A stretch of DNA of 64,000 nt from Nostoc sp. NMS7 (GCF_017115085.1 NZ_JABXKJ010000164.1:1-64000), one strand, 5' to 3'. Positions 53,702 to 61,870 are shown, numbered from the stretch's first letter. Made by a program: numbers and translations. The notes: generated from the letters alone by a model not told the origin.

Positions 53702-54478
53702 AAAGCTCAGTGCTGACTGACTGAACTGCTGATTGCGATGCGGGTCTACTGCCCAACTGTTCTTTCCAGAACGGTTGCCTTGTCCCCTTTGGACACAAGG
53801 GAGAGATGCAAGCCTTTGCGCCTGTGGCCAGTGATATAGACCATCAAAAAAAGCCTCCGCACCCTGCGGGATCTTGCTACAGAGTTCTCGCGATCGTCGT
53901 TAGTCCTGAGGCAAAATGAAGTAAATCAAAAAAACAATTTCTTGATTCTTCACTCAGCGAGAAGTTCAGATCGGCGGTTTCCGTCGATCTGAACTTCTTG
54001 CAAAGGCAGACACCAAGGGCGAACGGGGACTCGGAACTCAGAACTCAGTCTTGAAGAATTTTAAAGTTTCTTAATAAACCACGTCTATCTTGAAACCTGT
54101 AGTTCTTCGATGATGAAAAAAATTTTCCCTCATCCCCCAACCCCGAATCCCAGATTTGGGATTGGGGGAGCCAGAATTTCAAAGTGCCTCTCCCAGATAT
54201 GGAAGAGGGATTTAGGGAGAGGGCGAAAACTACGCTTATAAACTTACAGCAGATTTCAACGAAAGTGAAGTACACAACGATTCGTCTCAAAGCCAGGTAT
54301 AAAGCCTGTTTTACTTCTGAATTCTCAATTCTGCTGTAGATGAAGTTTAGAAAGCATCTTTAGCAATACCTAGTGCTGGAGGGAGTAAATTACTCCCTTT
54401 TTTCTTTGCAAAAAGTCGAATTTGTGCTAACAACTATACTGGTGGATTTAATCATCCTGAAAAAAAGCGGTGTGAAGA
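53702..54478. other. Intergenic region between psaC and glmS
   Basis: About 780 bp with no supported gene. It holds a hairpin after psaC ('ccttgtcccctttggacacaagg', 53780-53802), the perfect stem at 53960-53998, and the repeat 'ccccgaatcccagatttgggattggggga' (about 54139-54167), a palindromic element found widely in Nostoc. Confidence 0.65.
53960..53998. repeat. 14-bp perfect inverted repeat
   Basis: AGAAGTTCAGATCG and CGATCTGAACTTCT flank an 11-nt loop (gcggtttccgt). GC-moderate, with no T-run after it. It is probably a dispersed palindromic element; it could also work as a late terminator for psaC. Confidence 0.85.
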
Positions 54479-56362
54479 ATGTGCGGAATCGTTGGATATA
54501 TAGGCACTCAAGCGGCGACAGACATCTTATTAGCTGGGCTGGAAAAACTAGAGTACAGGGGCTACGATTCTGCTGGAATCGCCACTATTTGGGAAGGTAA
54601 GGTTAATTGTGTGCGGGCAAAGGGCAAACTCCATAACCTGCGTTCTAAACTTGAACAAATAGAAACCCCTAGCCAAATTGGTATTGGTCACACACGCTGG
54701 GCAACTCATGGTAAACCAGAAGAGTACAACGCCCATCCCCACATGGATACGGCAAAGCGAGTGGCGGTGGTACAAAATGGCATTATCGAAAATTACCGCG
54801 AGTTGCGCGAGGAACTCAAAGGAAAAGGACACCAGTTTCTTTCTGAAACCGATACAGAAGTAATTCCCCATCTCATAGCCGAATTTTTAAAGAATCTTCC
54901 CCCCTCATCTACCTCATCTGGCTTCCTAGAAGCAATTCGCCAAGCTGTTAACCACTTACATGGGGCATTTGCGATCGCAGTTATTTCTGCTGACTACCCC
55001 GATGAATTGATTGTTGTTCGCCAACAAGCACCTTTGGTAATTGGTTTTGGGCAAGGGGAGTTCTTTTGTGCGTCTGACACCCTAGCGATCGCTTCCTACA
55101 CCCGTGCAGTGCTACCTTTGGAAAATGGCGAAATTGCCCGCCTCACACCTTTGGGCGTTGAGATTTACAATTTTGCTGGCGACAGGTTGAAAAAACAACC
55201 CCGGCTGCTCAACTTCAATCCTGGAATGGTAGAAAAGCAGGGATTCAAACACTTCATGCTCAAAGAAATCCATGAGCAACCAGGGGTAGTAAGAGCTAGT
55301 TTAGAAGCATACTTTAATAATCTTGGAGAATCTACCGAATCGCCAATCAATCTTGGTTTACCTGCGGATTTATACAACGATTCAGAACAAATTCAGATTG
55401 TCGCCTGTGGTACCAGTTGGCACGCAGCATTAATCGGAAAATATTTAATCGAACAACTAGCAGGAATTTCAACTCAGGTACATTACGCTTCTGAGTATCG
55501 TTATGCACCATCACCCGTGACCGCTAATACGTTGATCATTGGCGTTACCCAATCAGGTGAAACCGCCGATACCCTAGCAGCTTTGGCGATGGAAAAAGAA
55601 CGTCGCCAAGGGAAAGAACCCAAATATCAAGCGCGACTACTGGGTATTACTAATCGCCCCGAAAGCAGCCTTGGTCATCTGGTATCGCATATCATTAGTA
55701 CTCTAGCGGGAATTGAAATTGGGGTAGCGGCGACGAAAACTTTTACTGCTCAATTGATGGCGTTTTATGCTTTGGCATTGGATTTAGCAGCTCGTCGTCA
55801 GACACTTTCAAAAGATATTTTAGAGAAAATTATTAATGGGTTGTGGCAGATTCCCAAAGAAATTGAGGCAACTTTGGAAACTCAGGAACGTTTAACTGAA
55901 CAGTTAGCCCACGAATTCGCCGAAACCCAAGATTTTATTTTTCTGGGAAGGGGAATTAACTTTCCGATTGCTTTAGAAGGGGCGTTGAAATTAAAAGAAA
56001 TCAGCTATATTCACGCCGAAGGCTATCCGGCTGGAGAGATGAAACATGGCCCGATCGCTCTGTTAGATGCGAAAGTACCAGTAGTTGCGATCGCAATCCC
56101 TGGTAGTGTTTACGAAAAAGTTATTTCCAATGCCCAGGAAGCTAAAGCTAGAGATTCTCGGTTAATTGGCGTGACTCCCGTCAACGATGGCGAAGCTGCG
56201 GAAATCTTTAACGATCTTCTTCCTGTCTCTCATGTGGACGAGTTACTTTCTCCCCTTCTCACAGTAGTTCCCTTACAATTGTTGGCTTATCATATTGCCG
56301 CCCGTCGCGGTTTGGATGTCGATCAGCCCAGGAATTTAGCCAAGTCTGTAACAGTTGAGTAA
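54479..56362 (+). CDS. glmS: Glutamine-fructose-6-phosphate aminotransferase (isomerising)
   Basis: Makes glucosamine-6-phosphate, the entry to peptidoglycan and other amino sugars. 627 aa. The mature N-terminus starts MCGIVGYIG with the catalytic Cys2. The glutaminase domain (1-about 240) has GIGHTRWATHG and HNGIIENY-like VVQNGIIENYREL. Two SIS domains follow (about 295-425 and 465-600, with GCGTSWHA-like ACGTSWHAALIG and HAEGYPAGEMKHGPIAL). Ends PRNLAKSVTVE, as in the family. No glmS ribozyme is seen upstream, as expected outside Firmicutes. Confidence 0.97.
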   Translation: MCGIVGYIGTQAATDILLAGLEKLEYRGYDSAGIATIWEGKVNCVRAKGKLHNLRSKLEQIETPSQIGIGHTRWATHGKPEEYNAHPHMDTAKRVAVVQNGIIENYRELREELKGKGHQFLSETDTEVIPHLIAEFLKNLPPSSTSSGFLEAIRQAVNHLHGAFAIAVISADYPDELIVVRQQAPLVIGFGQGEFFCASDTLAIASYTRAVLPLENGEIARLTPLGVEIYNFAGDRLKKQPRLLNFNPGMVEKQGFKHFMLKEIHEQPGVVRASLEAYFNNLGESTESPINLGLPADLYNDSEQIQIVACGTSWHAALIGKYLIEQLAGISTQVHYASEYRYAPSPVTANTLIIGVTQSGETADTLAALAMEKERRQGKEPKYQARLLGITNRPESSLGHLVSHIISTLAGIEIGVAATKTFTAQLMAFYALALDLAARRQTLSKDILEKIINGLWQIPKEIEATLETQERLTEQLAHEFAETQDFIFLGRGINFPIALEGALKLKEISYIHAEGYPAGEMKHGPIALLDAKVPVVAIAIPGSVYEKVISNAQEAKARDSRLIGVTPVNDGEAAEIFNDLLPVSHVDELLSPLLTVVPLQLLAYHIAARRGLDVDQPRNLAKSVTVE

Positions 56363-56387
56363 GTGTTTGGGATAGATATTAAGTGAG

Positions 56388-56530
56388 TGTACAACAATAA
56401 AAAAGTCGTATAACAAATAAAAAAGTTATACAATATATAAAAAAGTTGTACAATTTATAACTTCTGAGTAGCTAACGATAGAATAATGCTTGTAGGCGCT
56501 TAAATTGTACGACTTTTTTATACTTCTACA
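56388..56530. mobile_element. Non-autonomous transposon (143 bp) with TGTA ends and GTGAG target duplication
   Basis: Left end TGTACAACAATAAAAAAGTC and right end (read inward) TGTAGAAGTATAAAAAAGTC match at 20 of 23 bases over the first 23. The direct repeat GTGAG flanks both sides (56383-56387, 56531-56535). Inside the left end, the core AAAAAAGTYGTAYAAC recurs at exact 20-bp steps (A-runs begin at 56399, 56419, 56439). There is one inverted copy near the right end. TGT ends, 5-bp duplications and stepped repeats are features of Tn7/Tn5053-type elements, whose TnsB binds such repeats. No gene inside. Confidence 0.8.
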
Positions 56531-56536
56531 GTGAGG

Positions 56537-56903
56537 TGTAGAGGAATAAAAAAGTTCAACAATAAATAATAAAGTTCTACAATTTCTGTTAGGTGCTTTA
56601 CCCCGCTCCAGGCATCCGTCCATGAATCGCTCGCTTGTCTGTACGCCGTGCGATCGCTACGTTATTACTAGAGCGATCGCCTCCGGCGGGGCGTAGCCCA
56701 TCGCGCCCACATTCGGGTAGAATCACTCTCCTAATTGTTCAACTTTTTTATTTAAGTTTGGTGTCTCTGTGTTGAAAAAGTGGTATGGTGATACCTTTTC
56801 TATCCCCAAATTGTTCAACTTGTTTTTACGTGGACTTGCACCCAACCACGAAAAATCAATGCTTTGAGAGACTAGAATTGTTGAACTTTTTTATATGCTT
56901 ACA
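56537..56903. mobile_element. Second non-autonomous transposon (367 bp), TGAGG target duplication
   Basis: Left end TGTAGAGGAATAAAAAAGTT and right end (inward) TGTAAGCATATAAAAAAGTT share 19 of 24 bases, including all of ATAAAAAAGTTCAAC. TGAGG flanks both sides (56532-56536 and 56904-56908). The left end has two motif copies 20 bp apart (G at 56554 and 56574); the right part has three inverted copies (56735-56751, 56811-56828, 56877-56894). The interior holds HIP1 sites and no ORF. Its left duplication overlaps the right duplication of the first element by four bases. Confidence 0.8.
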
Positions 56904-56946
56904 TGAGGGTTTTGTCAATACGGTTCATTAAGGTGCGCGTCGCATA

Positions 56947-57156
56947 TTTGCTATATCGGCGAACTCATTTGCTATATCGGCGAACTCATTTGCTATTTCG
57001 GCGAACTCATTTGCTATATCGGCGAACTCATTTGCTATATCGGCAAACTCATTTGCTATATCGGCGAACTCATTTGCTATTTCGGCGAACTCATTTGCTA
57101 TTTCGGCGACTCCATTTGCTATTTCGGCGACTCCATTTGCTATTTCGGCGACTTAC
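56947..57156. repeat. Ten-copy 21-bp satellite (TTTGCTATATCGGCGAACTCA)
   Basis: Units start exactly every 21 bp from 56947 to 57136. Variation is small and ordered: TATATC or TATTTC in the middle; the last three copies change GCGAACTCA to GCGACTCCA or GCGACTTAC. All three frames of 21 bp stay open, which explains a spurious repetitive ORF. The array is not CRISPR because there are no spacers. Iterated sites for a DNA-binding protein, or a transposon end array, are possible. Confidence 0.9.
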
Positions 57157-57306
57157 TTGCCACAAAAACCATCACTAGATATTTATCCAAAAGACTTGTC
57201 TGCTTTAACTCCTGCCATTTTTTAAGTCGTCGAACTCACGCTAATAGAGTTATTTTGGTCGTGATAAATACAGCAATTCGCTGGGGTTGTAAGGTGAACC
57301 CAGAAA

Positions 57307-60300
57307 TTAATATTCATCTACAAACTGAGGATGAACCCACAGAAATTCGCGGCGTTTGTTCTGCACTCGCACCAAACCACCAAAGCTAGGATCTTTTTGT
57401 TTCAATAGGGCGTGTAATTCTCGCAAAATCGAGCCTTGGGCGCGAATTGCATCACCTTCTAAAAAGGAAGCATCGCCTTTGGACTTCCCAGTTAATGCCA
57501 TCTCACTGCCCTTCAAAGTAGATTCAATAGTTTTTTGTCCCAAATCAAGTTGTTTTTCAAAGGCTTTGTAGGTGGTGTCATCCAGCATAAACTTAGTTGC
57601 CGAACCAGCTACAGGTAATACTAGGCTGAGAGTTCCTGTCAAAAGTTTGAGATAGGGGACTGCCTTGGTGAACCACTCACGGCGCAAGTCTAATTCATAA
57701 ACTCCCTTTTTCTTGTCGTCGGGATTTAAGGCTGGAAGAGGTTGACGTGCGTGTTCACACCAGAGAGTAAGTTGAAACTTAGCGCTGATCCATTTGGGGC
57801 GATCGCCAAATCCTGGTTCAATGGGCTTAAAGCTAAACAAACGTGGTCCATCTTTCGCTTCATCGGTGAACATCTGCATTAGGTCTGCAAACTGTTGATC
57901 AACTTGGCTGAGAATAATACGTTGCTTCTGAGATAATGCCTGAAAGCGTTGTTGATTTCGACTATCTAAGATAATGAAATCTCTGCGGATGACCTTTAAC
58001 TCCTCTTTCACGATGCTTCGGAATTGCTTAATGCCAATTACTTGGGATGGGGGCGGAGTCGTGGGTGCGTTATTTAGCAAACAATCAATGTTTTGCCATT
58101 CATCACATCCTGAAACTGTGCAGAGAAACTCATCATTCTTCTTTTTACTCTTAATTAATTTTTCTACCTCAAATAGTCCGTTTCCAGGTGTATTTAGGCC
58201 GCAAGGTGCAACACAAGAAACCATAACGTTACAACGTAATCCTTCCCAGAAGTTTTCAACTAGCCATTTAATATCTTCTGTGAGATAGGACAAAAAGCGT
58301 TCTGGATAAGCTGCCCGCACTGTAATTTTTACATCAGTGTCCACATACTCCAGCAATGCCCGACCGTTGTAGTCATTGTCAAGCATCAAACCCCGTTGCC
58401 AGTGGATGCTGTCTTCGTAATTTGTCCGCCCTAGTGAGTATTTATGCAACCGAACAATCAACTGGTAAAACAATCCTTCTGCCACTGCAAACTGTCCCCG
58501 ACTGTCCACAATGCGGCAGATTTGTACCTGTTGTCTGTCTCCCGCTTCTGGTTGCTCTCCCCAATTGGGTAATCTTTCCGGGCGTGTATCAGGGACGAGT
58601 TGGGCAATCAGGCTGGTATTGCTAGGTTTTAACTGATCTAATACCACTTTGTAGGAGAGATCAAAGCGTTCCATCAGCCGTAAAAAGATGGGATGGAGTT
58701 CTTTTGAGTAGCCTTCTTCCCCTGCAAATGGGGGATTGCTCCATAATTCACTGAGATAATCAAATTCGATTAATCCATTTTTGTCACGAGTTTTTTTATC
58801 ATCCAGCACGAAGCTGATCGCTTTTGCCAGCCAGTCGGGTTTGAGGATGACTATATCGCGCAGTGTTGGGTCGTAATGGTAATGGATGAAATGCCCCAAG
58901 ATATGGGAGATGCGAAGGAATAGTTCTGCTTGCTGCTCATCAATTCCCTGTTGGGCGCAGATGGCAATAACATCATCGTAAGGTAAATAGGCTTTGTCCC
59001 TAGTTTTCAAGATTTCCCGTACCTGTTGCCACTTGGCAGGAACGGAACGCCCGACTTCAGGAAGAGATGCAGCGACACGAGCAATTTTTTCTTTTAATTC
59101 TATCAGCCCGGTGTTATGTGTTGTAATTTCCTGGGGTTTACTGTCTACATGGAAGAAATCAAGCACCGTATCTTTGCCGAATTGATCCAAAATTTCCTGT
59201 CTGTCAATGTCTGGTTGTCGCTGTCCGGGTCCGCCGTGGGTGGCAACTACCAATACTTTGGCATCCGGTTCTCGATTTTTGATTAGCGTGATCCACTCTT
59301 TGACAAAACCTTGCTGGGGTCCTTCCCGTGGTTTCCACACTACCAGATACACGGCTGGCGCACTGAAAAACAACTGGTGTGTTGGTCGATAAACCCGTTG
59401 ACCGCCAAAATCCCAACCATTCAAGGTGATTTCTGTGCCACTGTCGGGATCGGTAAGAATTACAGGTTTAATCTCAATCCCGTGAGTGGTGGGGCGACCT
59501 TCCACCCATTCATCACCCCCCAACGCTCCTAACAGGCAACTCTTCCCGACTTCACCCTCACCAACTAGGATTAGTTTGGCTTCATTTAGTGTTATTTGTT
59601 TGTCTGCTTTTGCCCGCAGGTATTCTAAGACGGCTTCAGTGCCTTGTTCATAAGCAGCCGCAAGGTCGGGGTTGAGCGGATTATCGTCGAGTTCCACAGT
59701 CTCTAAGTGCGGAAGTTGTCCTAAAGATGGTGGTAAGTCGGTCAGACTATTGGCATTTAATTCGAGTTTTTGAAGCTGTGTAAATTCACCAATCCAATTG
59801 GGCAAAAATTGTAATTCACATTGGTAAGCCCATAATCTTCGGAGTTGCTTAAGTTGTCTGAGAGATATTGGAAGTTTTAAGAGCGGGTTCCCTCCAGACA
59901 TATAACCTAAACCTAAATGTTGCAGCTGGCTCAGGAATGCGATTGCCTCTGGCAGTTCTGTCAGTTTGTTATTGGTGAGATTCAGTATTTGTAACAGAGA
60001 CAGGGAGGCGATTGCCTCTGGCAGTTCTGTCAGTTGGTTGCTGGAGAGGTAAAGCGTTTGCAACAGAGTCAGGGAGGCGATCGCATCTGGTATTTCTGTC
60101 AGTTGGTTGCTGGAGAGGTCAAGCGTTTGCAACAGAGTCAGGGAGGCGATCGCATCTGGTATTTCTGTCAGTTGGTTGCTGGAGAGGTAAAGCGTTTGCA
60201 ACAGAGTTAGGGAAGTGATCGCATCTGGTATTTCTGTCAGTTGGTTGCTGGAGAGGTCAAGCGATTGCAATAGAGTCAGGGAGCCGATCGCATCTGGTAT

Positions 60301-60609
60301 TTCTGTCAGTTGGTTGTTGTAGAGGTTAAGCTCTTGCAACTGAGTCAGGAAGGCGATCGCATCTGGTATTTCTGTCAGTTGGTTGTTCGAGAGGTTAAGC
60401 TCTTGCAACTGAGACAGGGAAGCGATCGCATCTGGTATTTCTGTCAGTTGGTTGTTCGAGAGGTTAAGCTCTTGCAACTGAGACAGGGAGGCGATCGCTT
60501 CTGGTACCTCAGTGAGTTCCATATTGCTGAGATCGAGTTCTGTTGCTCCCTCTTGCCGTGCCTTTTCAATACGCTGCTCCGCTTTCTGATAAGCCTGATC
60601 TCTTGCCAT
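57307..60609 (-). CDS. LRR-Roc-COR protein (ROCO GTPase)
   Basis: 1100 aa. About twelve leucine-rich repeats (residues 22-310, 23-residue unit LTEIPDAIASLTLLQTLYLS) precede a Roc GTPase domain with P-loop VGEGEVGKSCLLG (349-361) and DFGGQ (400-404). The guanine-specificity motif is ATHGG rather than NKxD. A COR dimerisation domain follows (about 530-740, LPYDDVIAICAQQGI, then IVILKPDWLAKAI). The last 300 residues are unassigned and may be an effector. Prokaryotic ROCO proteins are dimeric GTPases of unclear duty, frequent in Nostoc. ATG 60609 fits. Transcribed alone; its 3' end faces the satellite and transposon region. Confidence 0.92.
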   Translation of the reverse strand: MARDQAYQKAEQRIEKARQEGATELDLSNMELTEVPEAIASLSQLQELNLSNNQLTEIPDAIASLSQLQELNLSNNQLTEIPDAIAFLTQLQELNLYNNQLTEIPDAIGSLTLLQSLDLSSNQLTEIPDAITSLTLLQTLYLSSNQLTEIPDAIASLTLLQTLDLSSNQLTEIPDAIASLTLLQTLYLSSNQLTELPEAIASLSLLQILNLTNNKLTELPEAIAFLSQLQHLGLGYMSGGNPLLKLPISLRQLKQLRRLWAYQCELQFLPNWIGEFTQLQKLELNANSLTDLPPSLGQLPHLETVELDDNPLNPDLAAAYEQGTEAVLEYLRAKADKQITLNEAKLILVGEGEVGKSCLLGALGGDEWVEGRPTTHGIEIKPVILTDPDSGTEITLNGWDFGGQRVYRPTHQLFFSAPAVYLVVWKPREGPQQGFVKEWITLIKNREPDAKVLVVATHGGPGQRQPDIDRQEILDQFGKDTVLDFFHVDSKPQEITTHNTGLIELKEKIARVAASLPEVGRSVPAKWQQVREILKTRDKAYLPYDDVIAICAQQGIDEQQAELFLRISHILGHFIHYHYDPTLRDIVILKPDWLAKAISFVLDDKKTRDKNGLIEFDYLSELWSNPPFAGEEGYSKELHPIFLRLMERFDLSYKVVLDQLKPSNTSLIAQLVPDTRPERLPNWGEQPEAGDRQQVQICRIVDSRGQFAVAEGLFYQLIVRLHKYSLGRTNYEDSIHWQRGLMLDNDYNGRALLEYVDTDVKITVRAAYPERFLSYLTEDIKWLVENFWEGLRCNVMVSCVAPCGLNTPGNGLFEVEKLIKSKKKNDEFLCTVSGCDEWQNIDCLLNNAPTTPPPSQVIGIKQFRSIVKEELKVIRRDFIILDSRNQQRFQALSQKQRIILSQVDQQFADLMQMFTDEAKDGPRLFSFKPIEPGFGDRPKWISAKFQLTLWCEHARQPLPALNPDDKKKGVYELDLRREWFTKAVPYLKLLTGTLSLVLPVAGSATKFMLDDTTYKAFEKQLDLGQKTIESTLKGSEMALTGKSKGDASFLEGDAIRAQGSILRELHALLKQKDPSFGGLVRVQNKRREFLWVHPQFVDEY
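59925..60521 (-). repeat. In-gene 69-bp repeats of the LRR domain
   Basis: The LRR part of the ROCO gene has nine or so nearly identical 69-bp units (23 codons), for instance 'gcgatcgcatctggtatttctgtcagttggttgctggagagg' repeated. Many units contain a HIP1-type GCGATCGC. Nucleotide near-identity shows recent unit duplication, so copy number is likely to vary between strains. Confidence 0.9.
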
Positions 60610-61203
60610 GACTAAATCCTTTCTCTCACTACCAAAATCGGAATAATAGCTAGATTTTTCTGGTTAACAGCCCATACAGTAAATTTAGCCAGAAAATCTT
60701 AGCCTAACATTCCAACAAACGGCGAACAACGCTACGGATAAAAATTAATTGACTTGCTGAAAAATAAAATATATGCAGATGAGGGCGATCGCATTTTTGA
60801 AATGGTGCGATCGCGCTTGTACATTAACTCAATGCGTGGAACGATGGTTAAAGTTAAGTATCTCTGCAAAATTAATTTCTTATTTTTCCATAATGACGAT
60901 TGGTAAGCATTTGATTCGCTTGGGAATTCTCCAAATTTACTTAGTGCAACCTGTGAACCTATCCCACTAATAATATTTGTGCTATAAAGCTTAAGCTTAT
61001 TGACGAACTGAAAACGAAAAATTCAGGTTTTCAAGCACATTTTACAAAAAGAAGTAGGGATTTTTAGAATAGTGGGATAGGTTCGTGCGATCGCATCCCT
61101 CGCTTTCCTCAAGCTGTTGATTCAGCTTTGCACTTGGGATGCGATCGCCACTAAATCTTGGAGCAAATATTCCCAAATCCTTACAGGGAAGTCGTTTGCG
61201 AAA
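60610..61203. other. Intergenic region upstream of ROCO gene
   Basis: About 590 bp. Only short ORFs without protein character are open here. It contains the inverted pair at 60955/61070. The first 80 bp upstream of 60609 should hold the ROCO promoter; GAGAAAGGATT before the ATG (60616-60626, complement) gives a ribosome-binding site. Confidence 0.5.
60955..61084. repeat. 15-bp perfect inverted repeats, 130-bp span
   Basis: GAACCTATCCCACTA (60955-60969) and TAGTGGGATAGGTTC (61070-61084) are exact inverted copies separated by 100 bp of AT-rich DNA. The span might be a miniature element or a long-range hairpin. No direct target repeat is obvious at its borders. Confidence 0.85.
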
Positions 61204-61229
61204 TTGTACAACTTTTTTAGTTGTTTACA
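61204..61229. mobile_element. Lone transposon end matching the elements at 56388 and 56537
   Basis: Read inward from 61229, the sequence is TGTAAACAACTAAAAAAGTT, then GTACAATTT: the same TGTA-n6-TAAAAAAGTT-GTAC design. No matching left end with a TGTAA duplication is found, so it is a solo or decayed end. It finishes four bases before the ATG of the DUF4160 gene. Confidence 0.65.
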
Positions 61230-61233
61230 TGTA

Positions 61234-61494
61234 ATGCCAGAAATTAGCCGTTTTCTAGGAATTATTATCACCATGTATTATAATGACCATCCACCCCCAC
61301 ATTTCCACGTTCGCTATAATCAACAAAAAGCGATTATTAATATCGAAACATTATCGATATTAGAAGGAAAACTGTCTTCAAGAGTATTAGCATTTGTACT
61401 TGAATGGGCAAACTTACATAAAACAGAATTGATGGAAAACTGGGAAAAAGCTAGACGGAATAATCCTGTAGAAAAAATCGAACCACTGGAGTAA
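61234..61494 (+). CDS. DUF4160 domain protein
   Basis: 86 aa from ATG 61234. The DUF4160 signature is complete: MPEISRFLGIIITMYYNDHP, PPHFHVRYN and a C-terminal W(A/E)..H..EL..NW. The frame is open for another 39 codons upstream, but those lie across the transposon end. DUF4160 is nearly always followed by DUF2442, as here (3 bp after), and the pair behaves as a toxin-antitoxin-like module in distribution. Biochemical role unknown. Confidence 0.88.
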   Translation: MPEISRFLGIIITMYYNDHPPPHFHVRYNQQKAIINIETLSILEGKLSSRVLAFVLEWANLHKTELMENWEKARRNNPVEKIEPLE

Positions 61495-61497
61495 ATC

Positions 61498-61782
61498 ATG
61501 CTCAAAGATATTATTGCAGTCGAACCGAGAGAAGGTTATCAACTATACCTCAAGTTTGAAGACGACAAACAAGGAATTATTGATATTAGTAAAATAATCC
61601 CCTTTACAGGTATTTTTGCACCACTAGAAGATATTAACTATTTCAAACAAGTAAAAATCAACCCTGAGTGGGGAACGATTTACTGGGAAAATGGCGCAGA
61701 TTTTGACCCCGATGTACTTTATGCAGAAATTACAGGGGAAGCAATTAGTAATTATCAATTTACGGAAACAGCTAGTGAATAG
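61498..61782 (+). CDS. DUF2442 domain protein
   Basis: 94 aa. MLKDIIAVEPREGYQLYLKF at the start, then the DISKIIPFTGIFAPLED core and WGTIYWENGADFDPDVLYAE near the end match DUF2442. It begins 3 bp after the DUF4160 stop, so the two are translated from one mRNA. This looks like the intact module of this region, in contrast to the fragments elsewhere. The likely role is a regulator/antitoxin partner (inferred). Confidence 0.88.
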   Translation: MLKDIIAVEPREGYQLYLKFEDDKQGIIDISKIIPFTGIFAPLEDINYFKQVKINPEWGTIYWENGADFDPDVLYAEITGEAISNYQFTETASE

Positions 61783-61870
61783 CCGTCAATTATGCAAGGT
61801 ATCGGTCAAGGAGTACAACCATGAAAGTTACAGTGTGGGATGCGGAAATTATCAAAAGGAATTCTGTTTG

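Noticed and set aside
56947-57156. Possible CRISPR array
   Set aside because: The 21-bp units are contiguous with no spacers, and no cas genes are nearby.
57020-57165. glmS-linked ribozyme or regulatory RNA
   Set aside because: The repeat lies downstream of glmS and has no ribozyme-like folding; glmS ribozymes occur in the 5' leader of Gram-positive genes.
56903-57178. 91-aa ORF with repeating YRRTHLL units
   Set aside because: It is only the 21-bp satellite read in one open frame (21 is divisible by 3); no start signal or family similarity.
60773-60970. 65-aa ORF upstream of the ROCO gene
   Set aside because: No family resemblance, and it runs into the inverted repeat at 60955; probably chance.
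56388-61229. One 4.8-kb transposon carrying the ROCO gene
   Set aside because: The two left-hand elements are each closed by their own 5-bp duplications, and the end at 61229 (flank TGTAA) has no partner with the same duplication. A single composite element is therefore not supported by the present sequence.
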